NCBI RefSeq assembly: GCF_016808335.1
Contig: NC_053149.1
Location: 36,658,118-36,722,117, forward strand
From: Panicum virgatum
Taxonomy: Eukaryota > Streptophyta > Magnoliopsida > Poales > Poaceae
Reading direction: 5' to 3'
Length of the DNA: 64,000 nt
Position 1 is the first letter of the stretch, and the number at the start of each line of letters is the position of its first letter. Below, piece by piece: positions 32,895 to 43,102 of this stretch. The notes beneath the pieces were generated by a model. That model saw nothing but the letters and a program-made list of their open reading frames with translations. It was not told the origin of the DNA and made no database searches. Position numbers and translations under genes: made by a program.

Positions 32895-35800
32895 GTTTAT
32901 AAAAGGACAAACCGAGGAATCATATACGTGCCAGGATCAAGTCACACATATATACAATAGAATGAATAGTATATCACAGTACATATCACGTAAAAAGATA
33001 TAATAAAGCGAAAACAAATGTTATTTATTACATTAGTGACAAAAATGTCTGATACAGCGGAAGCGAAGTACAAATACGATAAAAACTCTCCGAAGCTGAG
33101 CTGGGCGCCACAGGGACGTCGACTGGGAGATGAACGCCTAGAAGTCCTCGTAGTCCTGGTAGCTTCGGGTGAACTCCCTCGCGTCGGCAGGAACTGAGCA
33201 GCAGTAGAGTGTCCCCAAGAGGAAAAAGAGTAGTGTAGGCAAGAGTGAGTACACAACTTGTACTCAACAAGTATAACACAAACTATGAGGCTTTAGGTTG
33301 GCTGACTGACTGCATTAGCTTTTAAGTATTGGCAAAATTTTATTAAAGCTATTTACTACAAGTTGATGAATTACCATAAACCCAGGTACATAGTAATTAA
33401 TCAAAATTAATCATGTTACTACTGAGAACCAAACCAAGCCACCCGGGGAAACCTGCCTCGTCAAAGGAAGATAACCCCACTAATCAAAAGGAGGATCTGG
33501 GCCGCTCATGACCGTGAGCACGGCTAGTATACCAGTTTTACACTCTGCAGAGATTGCACATCTTTACCCACAAGTCGTGAGCTACGCTAGTTGTTCATCA
33601 CACTTCCTTAGGTGAGATGACTAGCAAACTCACTACGAGGCCGTTACAAAGATTCTTGTTGGTAAGGCGTAACCGCGAAGAGTTGGATCGGCGACGATGG
33701 GGCCCACCTCACCGGGGTACAAGCACAGGTGCGCAAACCAAGCATAGACCAAGCCGGAGGAGCAGGGACCATTGAAGCTTACCACCCTTTGCCCCGCAGG
33801 TAAGTTACTCCAAACCAAAAAGACCTAATTAGTAAGCCAAGACCGTCCCATTCCAGTCTTGTGGTAGCGCTGTTGTCCCAGGTTGTCGCTCTATGAACCG
33901 GTCCTTATGGAGAGTGGCCAACCAAGCACTAAGCACCGTGCTGGCCCCCTAAACCAAGTTTCTAACAAAACATATTTTAACGAGACGTGAGCCCCTCAAA
34001 CGGGCCACTCTCAGAATTAAGTTGCATATACCATTAATCAAATTAATTAAAAAGGACCAAGTGTGTTATAGCGTGGCATCTAGCACAACTAACCAAAATG
34101 CAACCCAAGGTAATTATATAAAGGATAAATGTGGCTAGGAAATCCTTATAGGCATACAGTATTAAAATGCAGTATGAAAATGTATTTAAAGTGATAGGTG
34201 GTGTTCATGTTATACTTGCCTTCCCCGTACAGCTCCTGCTGCTGCTCAAACTGGTCAGAAGACGGCTGCTCCGGGTACTGGTACTAGGGCTCCTCCGGTA
34301 GCTCAACGTCTAGTCACGAACACAAGGCCAAAAACAAGGCAACAACATAAACATACATGCAAACAAAGGATAACACTAGATAACAGTACAACAATACATA
34401 AGAACAGCAAACAAAACTAAGCTAGAACTATTCTATGTGTTACAACGATCCCGTGGATATAAAGAATGCCTAAAACGGAGCTAAAACGCAAAATCTAGGC
34501 CAAAAACAAGTTCCAGGGACCTATTTGTAAGAAAACTGGAGTTCCACGGGGTTTCTAGGCAAAACCGAGGACTAAAACATAATTAACAATTAGATCTGGG
34601 GTCTAACTCGCGAAATTACCAAGCTAGGATGGCGGGTTCTATATTTAAAAAGCTCAGGGGGCTGCTTGCTAAATTCTGGGCCAAACTGCAATTATTTTTG
34701 AAAAGAGATGGTCTACGGGTTGATATCAAGAAAGATGGGGGGTTCTTTAACAAAAATCCAGGCCGAAACGGTATCTTCAGATCGGGACTGTCGGATCTCG
34801 ATCTGATGGCTCAGGGCGGCTCGGGTCTAGAACTAATCTAGGCCGTGGATTCGAGATCGAGCGGCCGCAGGCAGTTGGGGGCGCGGGCGGCGGCGGGACT
34901 CGTCGGCGATGTGGTCCCGCGGCGGGGCTTCGTCAGAGAACACCGTTAATGGTGTTTCGGGGCCTAATTCGACTCGGATTTGGGTCCTAGAGCACGAGCG
35001 TGGCACGGGTAAGGCACCGGTGGGCCTGGACAGGCGGTGCGGGGCTCGGAGAGGGCTTCTCAATGGCGAGGGCGGCTCGGCGGCGACAGAGCTCGCCGGA
35101 GCGTGGTGCCTGGGCACCTAGGGTGTACCAGGGGCCATAAAACCTAGCGAAAACGGAGCAGGGGGGACGATGGTGCTCACCGAGCAAGGAATTGGACGGA
35201 GAGGTGTCGCAGGGAGGCCGGCGATGAGGTTGCACGGCGGCGTTTGGGGCGGAGCTCGGGGACAAGTTGGAGCAGGGCTTCTCTGGGCCTGCTAGTCCCA
35301 CGGCTTGACTCAGGGAGGTCCTGCGAAGGAAATCACGGTGGTCAGGGCGGTCCGAGCTCACCGGAGTTGAAGTCTGGCTCGATTCCGGCGATGGCGTGGT
35401 CCAGGGCCGGGGCAGCAAGCTCGGAGAGGTCCCTGGTGCTCAGGCGAAGCTCCTGCGGGGATTATTGGTGGCAGAGGCACAGCGGGGCGGCCGAACCACG
35501 GTGGCGCAGGGGACTCGGCGCAGCAAGGGCGGGCGATGGCACTGGTGTGCTGTGGCAGCGATGGTGTGGCGAGGTGGGTGCTCAGGGGCCGCGAGGGTGC
35601 CAAAATAAAGGAGGCCGTGCAGGGGTTTGGGCGTGCGTGCCACGAACGGAAGGCCGGCGAGTATCGCGGCCGGGATTGGTGCCGTGCGGGGATAGCGGAT
35701 CGAGCCACTGCCCTGCGAGATCTCGGGCTCCGCGCGCAGCTTCTAGAAGGAGGACGTGGCGTGCTGAGCGGCTGGCCAGTGGACCTGTGAGGCCTGGCGA

Positions 35801-36464
35801 TCCACGGCGCAGGAGTCCGGCTGGGAACTCGGTGCGGTGGTCCAGCAGCAGGGGTGCGACGCGAGGAAGAAGAAGGAAAGGGGTGTGTGGGGCCGGAGTG
35901 TCAGCGGGTGAAAACCGGGGAAGAGAGTGGGCGAACGCGCGGAGCGGGCGTGCTCAGATGGCCACTGACGAGTGGGCCCTGGGTGAGTGCGGGAGGGGGG
36001 CGTGAAGGCGCTGCGCTGGAGAGAGGCTGCACTAGCTGGCAAGCGGGGCCCGGTGTCAGGCGGGGTGAGAGGGAGGGGCGCGAGCGCTAGCTGGGCTGCG
36101 CGCGGGTTGCTGGGCCGAAGGGGAAAGGGATGCGGGTTGGGCTAGGAAGGAGTAAAGGGCAGGCGGGGCTGGGTTGCTTTGGGTTTTTGGTTTTTTTTCT
36201 CTTTTTCCTTCTCTTTTCTATTTCTAAACACCACTCAAACTATTTGAATTCAAATTCAAATTTGAATTCAACCCTAGCACACAAACCAATAAAAGAGATG
36301 CTCCAGCATGAATGCAACAAACATTTTTAACCCTATGATAAATTTTAATTTCTTATGGAACAAAAATTAGATTAAATGCAAGTCTAACACAATAAACCTT
36401 AGAAAATTAAATGAAGCCAATTAAATTTATTAATAAATGCTGAAATTTAAATTAGGGTGTTACA
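32895..36464 (-). repeat. Main part of D's 5' LTR
   Basis: Begins with E's target copy GTTTA and continues TATAAAAGGACAAACC, i.e. the LTR without its first bases; it ends GGGTGTTACA. Over its length it matches D's 3' LTR (11980-15599), including the GC-rich middle at about 34,850-36,150, and differs from E's LTRs there. Confidence 0.95.
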
Positions 36465-36469
36465 ATTTG
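36465..36469. repeat. Target-site duplication ATTTG, right copy (element D)
   Basis: Identical to 11975-11979. Confidence 0.95.
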
Positions 36470-37185
36470 CTAAACAGGCTAACTTGGCTTGTTTTCTCCT
36501 ACGTTGTGATGAAAACAGGGTAGTGTATTATCGGTTTTGATCTGCTACAAAATTTCACGCAAAATCTAGAGTCGCTTTTAAGAAGATTTTGACCTCGTGT
36601 CACCTCCTCAGCGTACACCCTCGACGTTAGCACCAGTCATTAGTGCGCCATCTGCTTCCATCTCCATGGCTTAGAAGACTCTTCGTGATTACGCTACTCC
36701 TTCTGCCAGCAATTCCCTATCGGGCCAGGTATTAGCACTGGGGGAGAGAATTTTGAGATCAAGACGGGCCTAATTATGATGGTGCTGGCCAGCCGATTCT
36801 GTGGCAAGGCCAACGAGGATGCCAGCGCTCACCTCCAGCAATTCCTGGAGCTTTGCAGTACTTTTGTTATCAAGAGAGTTTTGCAAGATGCTATCCGGCT
36901 CTTATTGTTTCCGTTTTCTCTTCTGGGGAGAGTTCTATGCTAATAAGAGTTCAGTGAATACCTGGGATAATTGCACCAAGACATTCCTCGCGAAGTTCAT
37001 CTCGATGGGCAAAACCAATGCCCTTCGTGGAAGGATTTCGAGTTTTCAGGATGCGTCCAATGAGACCATTCCTCAAGCTTGGGAGCGACTTCGGGTGTAT
37101 ATCCTAGTGTGTCCGCACCACGGGATGGATAATTGTCTCATATTTCAAAGTTTCTACGACGGGCTGACTTAGACAACCTGTGATC

Positions 37186-37193
37186 ATGTAGAT
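37186..37193. repeat. 8 bp target-site duplication ATGTAGAT, left copy
   Basis: Repeated exactly at 38016-38023 on the other side of the element. An 8 bp duplication points to the hAT superfamily. Confidence 0.9.
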
Positions 37194-38015
37194 CAGGGGT
37201 GGGCATTCGGGTAACTCGAAATTTTTGGGTCGGGTTTTTCGGGTTTTAAAAATTTCAGGTTTTGAAAAATGCTATCCAAAATTTGCCCGAAATAAAGAAA
37301 ACCCGACATTTCGGGTACCCAAGAATTCGGGTTCGGCTTCGGGTAACCCCGAACAACCCGATTACTATGCAACTAGATTGCAGATCACAGCACACAGGAG
37401 GCAGTGGTGCATGGTGGTGCTGGCGTGCTACTATCAAGCATAGCTCATGCTAGTGGAGTTGAATGATTTTGTGGACTTCTTGGCGTGAATCCCCCTCCCT
37501 TGGCTGCTGCACAGGGAGTGGATTGGAGCAACTAAAGCGTGCAGGCTTCATCCTTGCAAAGACGAACAGGGGAGATGGAGCTTGCAGCTCGAGGTAGTAT
37601 GCAGAGGAGCTGGAGAGTGAAGAGGGAGGAGGAGAGGAGAGAGGTATAATTGGACTTGCGGGCATCTCGCGAAGGCTCGCGAGATCTGGACAGGGAGGCC
37701 GAGCGAGTTGCTGGCTTGCGGCTGCAGGTTGAGGGTGGGGAAGCGAGGGTGTTTGTTGGGTGGTTCCATTAAATAGCTAGGATTACCTACCGGATGTGAG
37801 GGTCTGGCCTTTGGGCTGGGCTGAATTTAGTGTTGGGCTGAATAATTGGGCTATTCGGGCTGTTCGAGTACCGGGGTTTTAAACCTGAATTAATTTTGGG
37901 TTTTCAGATTTGATACCCGAAATAGCTTCGGGATTTTCAATTTTTGGGTATTTCGGGTTCGGGTTTAGGTTTTTCGGGTTCAGGGTTCAGGTATCGGGTT
38001 TTATGCCCACCCCTA
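37194..38015. mobile_element. Non-autonomous hAT-type DNA transposon (822 bp)
   Basis: Ends CAGGGGTGGGCA and TGCCCACCCCTA form short terminal inverted repeats with a mismatch at the outermost base. Subterminal regions are packed with TTCGGGT/GGGTTTTCGGG motifs on both sides, a common hAT arrangement. The centre (about 37,430-37,800) is unrelated and has no transposase; its short open frames look random. Relic 1 shows the empty site at about 10795. Confidence 0.9.
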
Positions 38016-38818
38016 ATGTAGATGCTGTTGCTGGTGGAGCTTTCTTCTAACTGACCCATGAAAGAGCTAAATCTTTAGTTGAGAAGATGGTTTCCAACCA
38101 AGGTTGGAGCGATGATCGAGTCCAATCACGTCAGCAGGGCATGCACTCCGTCAAGGAAGCAGACATGCTCGCTACAAAGATTGATCTCGTCCTCACGAAA
38201 TTTGAGGGCTATACACAAGACAAGGCTCAAATGGAGACAATTCAAGCCTTGGATGCTCGTATGACATGCGAGGTCTGTGGAAATATTGGACATTCATGCA
38301 ATGACTGCCCAGAAACCCAGGAAGAAGCAATGTTCATCAACAACAATGGGTTTTGTCCACAAGGAGGTTAGGGGTGGAATCAACCACACCCATTTTATCA
38401 AAGAGGCAATGGAAATACAAATTTCAATCCTAATCAACCTACCCTGAGAGATTTAGTCTATGGTCAGACAAAGTTTAATGATACAATTCAGAAGAAACTG
38501 ACTGCCAATGACAAGTCCCTGGAGTCCATTCAAGCCAAATTGGATGGATTCTCCACTACTATCAAGAATTAGCTGAGCTTTAACAAGATGCTAGAAATCC
38601 AACTAGCTCAACTGGTTGCTACTACTACTGCAGTTGGTTTAGGGAAGATTCCAGGGTAGCCAGAGACTACCCTAGATAGTGTCAATGCAGCAACTACAAG
38701 ATAGGGGAAGCCACCAAGAAAGGCACCCTATTCTAGTTATGTCAAGAAGCTCACACGACCAAGAAGAGGATCGTGGTGTGAATTATCAGCATCAATCGGA
38801 GGAGATTCTAGGACACCA

Positions 38819-39205
38819 ATGATTAGCTGCTCGATCTTTGATTGCCACTTCGAGCAGACTCTATGTGATCTTGGAGCGAGTGTCAACATTATGCCCAAGG
38901 AAACATTTGAGAATTTAAGTTATCCTTCTCTTTCCCATACCACAATGTGCGTACAACTGGCTAACTCTACCATTCGGTATCCTGAGGGTATTGTTCAGAA
39001 CTTACTGGTACAAGTCAAGGACACCTTAATTATTGCAGATTTCATGGTCCTCGATATGGAAGGAAATCTAAGGATATCTCTCATTCTTGGGCGACCATTC
39101 TTGAGAGACGCTAGAGCTATAATAGACATAGGAACAGGAAGGATCAGCCTCCTCATCATGGGAAAGAACATGAAATTTTGGTTCCAAAACAAGAATTATT
39201 TCTGA
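38819..39205 (+). pseudogene. Athila-type protease of relic 2 (open 128 codons)
   Basis: ISCSIFDCHFEQTLCDLGASVNIMPKETF carries the DLGAS active-site motif typical of Athila/Tat proteases. MCVQLANSTIRYPEG, VLDMEGNLRISLILGRPFL and ARAIIDIGTGRISL complete the fold. It is not followed by RT: downstream is a short tandem repeat and noncoding DNA, so pol is absent. Confidence 0.8.
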
Positions 39206-39228
39206 TTCATGAGGATAACAAAAGAGAA

Positions 39229-39402
39229 GGGATGTACGCTGAACCCGGCTGGGAAGACTGGGAGTTCCATGAGCCTCCAACAGAGCCGGTCTAGAATGAC
39301 TGGGAAATTCATGAGCCTCCAACAAAACCAGATTGGAAGGAAGGGGAGATCCGTGAGTCTCCAACGGAACCAGACTAGGAGGAAGGGATCATTCGTGAGT
39401 CG
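39229..39402 (+). repeat. 42 bp (14-codon) tandem repeat after protease
   Basis: Units start GAGCCTCCAAC at 39271, 39313 and (GAGTCTCCAAC) 39355, each 42 bp, with partial units on both sides. Encoded theme: E-P/S-P-T-E/K-P, then an acidic/Trp stretch, with two units carrying TAG. Confidence 0.8.
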
Positions 39403-39405
39403 CTG

Positions 39406-39945
39406 ACAGCATCAGCTTGGGAGACACACAACCAACTACCCAAGGATCTCTCTCCTGCGCCACATACAACACCAAAGAAGACCAAGAAGGTGTGGCGCAA
39501 GAAGAAGACATCATCGTTCACTACTACCTCTCCATGTATGGACGAATCAACCTCGACCTGATCAGGTATGGAGAAAAGTCCTGCTCATCGGACCCTAAAC
39601 CAAGAGCTAGCTTGGGGGAGTTCCCCTCCCCCAGGTCAACTTATCTTTTACTGCTTCTTTTAGTTGTACTAAAATAAAATTAATATTTATTTCTTTTGTC
39701 ATATGCTTATAAAAATGTTTAGACTTCTCTAGAGTTGAAAAGATGAAAATTTCTCTTTTCTGCTTAGTTTGCATGTCTAATTTATTACTTTGGGCTCTCT
39801 TGAATTTGAGTTTGATGGCTTGATAAACCTTCTTGCTAAAAACCTGAAAATCTTATGGATTGCACATGTTTAATCCAAGTCTAAGTTGTTGTGAGTATAG
39901 ATATGGTAATTAGAGTAACATGATCTTTTCTAAGTGCTGCTTGAA
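39406..39945 (+). other. Noncoding 3' region of relic 2
   Basis: Starts with a short decayed coding stretch (39417-39677), then the motif AGCTTGGGGGAG (about 39609-39620), as often seen after the coding part of grass Athila-type elements, then AT-rich sequence. No RT or integrase motifs in any frame. Confidence 0.5.
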
Positions 39946-41022
39946 CACTACTACATTTCTAGATTAAGCGAGGCACTTTAAAAAGGCCTCTGAAGTGGTC
40001 ATAAAAATAACCGCCTCTGTTAATGCCCGACATTAACAGAGGCGATTATGGAAACTACCTCTGACAATCGATTAACTGAGGCGGTTATGTTTAACTCGAC
40101 TGCCTCAGTTAATGCCCCTATTTTCAGAGGCGGACACGTTATAGATGTCCTCCCTCAGTTAATAGACTACCCCACTTAAAGCCCATGAATGAGCCCATTT
40201 CAGACTCAAATTCTAACCCTAGATCCCTCTCCCCGAGTAGCGGCAGCCGCACCTCTCTCCTTTTTTCTCCCTTTCCTCCGCTGCAGCCCCTCTCTCTATC
40301 TTCTCCCTCTCGCCGAGCAGCAGCAGCGGCTCCTCTCTCCCTTCTCCTCTCCTCCACCGCCGCCCCTCTCTATACCTTCTCCCTCCGAGCATGGGCCACA
40401 GGTTCCCCGTCCTTCCCTCCAACCATATCAAGCCTTCTGCGAGTAGGAGGGGCGTGTGGGTTGGCCGCGCAAGCTCGGGTGGCCGGCGGCGGCGGCTTGC
40501 GGCGGCCACGGCGGGCCGCTCTCGGCCGCAGCAGCAGCGACGGTAGCGGTGGCCGCGGGCGGGCTGCGCTCGGCAGCAGCGACGGCAACAGTGGCCCAGG
40601 GCAGGGCAACGGCCCTGGCGGCCGAGCGGCGGCGGATTTAGCCCTGGCAGCAAGAGCGGCAACGGATCCGGCCCCAGTGCCGCCAAGCGCGAGCTGCGGC
40701 GGCCCCGGCGAGCGCAAGCGGCGGGGGATCCGATAGTGGCCCCGGGAGGGCGAGCGGCGGCGGCCTGTGAACGCGAGCAGTGGCGGCCCCGGCGAGCAGG
40801 ATGCAGCCGGATCCAGGGCCGTGGCACTGCGACGGAGTTCACAGGCGGGGCACGCCGGCGGCGGGCGGTGGCACCGGCTGCACGGGCTTTTTTTATTTTT
40901 ATTTTTCGGTTAAGAGGCGGTTGTTGGTCAACCGCACTGAGGCGATAGCCCATAGGCGGTTGCCCATAACTGCCTCTAAAAATGTATTTTTGACCGCCTC
41001 TCAATAGAATATTGTAGTTGTG
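39946..41022. mobile_element. Non-autonomous CACTA transposon (1,077 bp)
   Basis: The left end is CACTACTACATTTCTA and the right end, inverted, CACAACTACAATATTCTA. The 3 bp target duplication GAA is at 39943-39945 and 41023-41025. Subterminal repeats of the GAGGCGGT/ACCGCCTC type occur in both orientations within ~200 bp of the left end and ~120 bp of the right, as in CACTA elements. The interior (about 40,240-40,890) is very GC-rich with composition-driven open frames (for example 40185-40736) but no transposase domain. Confidence 0.92.
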
Positions 41023-41025
41023 GAA

Positions 41026-41801
41026 GTCTGGAGTGTTGATTTTCACAAAAATAAAATAAGTTGCTCGAGGGTGATAATTACCTACCAGAGCCATATGAAT
41101 ACTTGTTGCAAACTTTTATACATATGCCGCTTGTCATCTCATTTGAGTTTTGTCAAATTGTGTGACCCTAGAAAGAATCTTTTCATACTTGTGTGATCAA
41201 GACCACGTCCATGCCCATGTTCATTCTTGAAATTCCTACACTGGGAATTAGCAACATCCATCCTCCACCCATCCACAAAATAAAACTCCATGTTTGTCCA
41301 TAACCACACTCTCCAAAGTTACCATCAAGGGTATGGGCTATGCAAAAAGAAATAAAAAAATGCATACCCAAAGAAGGTATGCCACATGCTCACAAGGCAT
41401 GTAAAAAAAGCCCATATCCAAGAAAAATAAAGGAGAGAGATGGATCATGAAAAGGAGTTCATACTACCATCCATTCATTTCCTACACATGCACATCTTGA
41501 TCATAGTTGTATGATTTGGTTTCTTAATGGATTCACTCTTTAACTTCACAATATATGGAATGCAAGTATGCCTAGTTTTTTTATCCTACCCTTGAGCTCC
41601 ACAAAAACCCTTTAGTAGGAAAAGAGAAAAGGCAACATTGCCCTAGTATTGAAGCTTGTTAAAGACCAATTTCAAGCATCAATTTGATCAGAAAATCTTG
41701 AGAGTTTAAATATTTCATATGCATATTTATCCCAAATAAAGCCTAAACCCACTATGCTCTTAGAAATTTTGCAATATTGGAAAAAGAGGTAAAATGCAGG
41801 T
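41026..41801 (+). other. AT-rich noncoding DNA, no feature recognised
   Basis: Continues the 3' noncoding region of relic 2 after the CACTA insertion. A purine-rich stretch (GGAAAAAGAGGTAAAA, about 41778-41793) just before the LTR-like block could be a polypurine tract. Confidence 0.4.
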
Positions 41802-42295
41802 TGTGAGCATCTTATGATCCACGGAGAAAGTCATCGACCAATCAGAGCGTAGAATTTTGGCTCACATGGATCCAAGGGCCCACATGCAGCATCAAACCGA
41901 CATAACTGAAGATCAGGCATGTGGAACAGAGGTTAGAAGAAACATGGCAACCCACCAGAGAAGATTGAAGGTGGTGGGGACCAGTGGGCCGTCGGCCCAC
42001 CACCTTGGTCGGCCGACCAGCCCACTCAGCCACCGACCTTCAGCCTTCTGTAGGAACCTTCCTTGTTCCTTCCTAAGGTCAGTTCAACATGCCTGGTGTG
42101 CTACAAATCGGGCGTGAGACCCCCCTTGGCACCCTCTATATATATGAGGGGGGTGTGAGAATATGACACACCAAGTTGAAGCTCTAGCTCAAACACTCTC
42201 TTGTGTAACTCTAGGCTAGTGAAGTAGTTGTTGGGTCCCCGGACTTGCTTTGGAGAATAGGTATGTGTTCACTACTACTTCTCCTTTGTAAAACA
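41802..42295 (+). repeat. LTR-like block, possibly the 3' LTR of relic 2
   Basis: Begins TGTGAGCATC after a purine tract and ends near GTAAAACA. It contains a TATA-like CTATATATATGAG (about 42134-42146) and a promoter-proximal layout typical of LTRs. It joins gag relic 3 directly without a primer site, so a deletion must have occurred. The edges are guesses, as no full partner is present. Confidence 0.4.
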
Positions 42296-42900
42296 GAAAA
42301 GCTCGCTTCAAAAATTGATCTCCTCCTCAAGAAATTTGAGGGATCTCAACAAGACAAGGCTCATATGCAGACACTTCAAGCCTTGATACTCGTATGACAT
42401 GCGAGGTCTGTGGAAATACTGGACACTTGGGCAATGATTGCCCAGAAAACCAAGAAGAGGCAATGTTTATCAACAACAACGGGTTTCGTTCACAATGTGG
42501 TCAGGGGTGGAACCAACCACGCCCATTTTATCAGGTACGGAATGGAAAATTCAAATTTCAATCCTTATTAGCCTACCTTGATGGAGTTAGTCTATGGTTA
42601 GACGAAGATCAGTGATACAATTCAGAAGAAACTGACCACCAATGACAAGTCCCTGGAGACCATTCAAGCCAAGTTGGATGGATTCTCCACTACTATTAAA
42701 AATTAGCTGAGCTTCAACAAGATGCTAGAAACCTAACTAGCTCAGCTGGCTGTTACTACTCCTGCAGTTGATACTGCGAGATAGGGAAAGCCACCATGGA
42801 AGGCACCTTACTCCAGCTATATTGAGAAGCTCACACGACTAAGAAGTAGATCATGGGGGTGAATTAGCAGCATCAGCCATAGGAGATTTCGGGACACCTA
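42296..42900 (+). pseudogene. Athila-type gag relic 3
   Basis: Collinear with the middle of relics 1 and 2: KLASKIDLLLKKFEGSQQDKAH, knuckle CEVCGNTGHLGNDCPE (intact CCHC), FINNNGF, KLTTNDKSLETIQAKLDGF and LETQLAQLA-like, with stops. Ends at the protease start, where a Tat-type LTR begins. Confidence 0.75.
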
Positions 42901-42901
42901 T

Positions 42902-43102
42902 TGTCGGTGTTTACCGCCAAGACTGCTCAGGGATACTCTTAGCAGTAAGGTTTGTAGGTAGGGACCAACTGCTCTGGAACTCGATGGTGCAAGGAACACA
43001 AAGATTTTGACAGGTTCGGGCCGTGAGTTGCGTAATACCCTACGTCCTATGTGGTGGTTTGTATTGCCTTAGGTGTTGATTGTTTTTGAGGGGGTCCCTG
43101 CC
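42902..43102 (-). repeat. Partial Tat-type LTR, cut by element F
   Basis: Starts TGTCGGTGTTTACCGCC; the part with TTCGGGCCGTGAG and CGTAATACCCTACGTCC matches the LTR at 9064-9539. Element F begins at 43103 with presumed target copy CTGCC (43098-43102). The remainder of this LTR would lie beyond F, outside the window. Confidence 0.7.

Larger units (their letters stand above)
11980..36464 (-). mobile_element. Chromovirus D (Tekay/Del type), split by nested element E
   Basis: Minus-strand order: 5' LTR (36464 to 32895, then its last 16 bp at 20777-20762), initiator-tRNA-Met primer site (20746-20758), gag with an intron-like interval, protease-RT, RNase H-integrase-chromodomain, polypurine tract, 3' LTR (15599-11980). 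Removing E (20778-32894) and one GTTTA copy leaves an element of about 12.4 kb. Both outer ends are flanked by ATTTG. Gag and RT carry frameshifts and a stop; the integrase half is intact. Confidence 0.95.
36640..38800 (+). pseudogene. Athila-type gag relic 2, interrupted by a DNA transposon
   Basis: Segments recognisable in several frames: a start-like ATGGCTTAGAAGACTCTTCGTGATTACGC (ATG then TAG), the FSLLGRVLC-like capsid core, the open stretch 36801-37172 with KTNALRGRISSFQDASNETIPQAWERL and CPHHGMDN, then the hAT-type insertion at 37194-38015. After it: EKMVSNQGWSDDRVQSRQQGMHSVKEADMLATKIDL, a CCHC knuckle CEVCGNIGHSCNDC, and QPTLRDLVYGQ. Several stops and frame changes are present. The leader and primer site lie left of element D at 11903-11979. 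Confidence 0.8.

Noticed and set aside
11980..36464. Tandem LTR-INT-LTR-INT-LTR-LTR array made by unequal recombination
   Set aside because: Both target duplications (ATTTG outside, GTTTA inside) and the split 16 bp LTR end fit simple nesting of E in D.
40185..41094. 183- and 291-codon frames inside the CACTA element as genes
   Set aside because: Overlapping open frames on both strands in GC-rich repeats; no transposase or known domain. A captured gene fragment remains possible and is listed as a finding.
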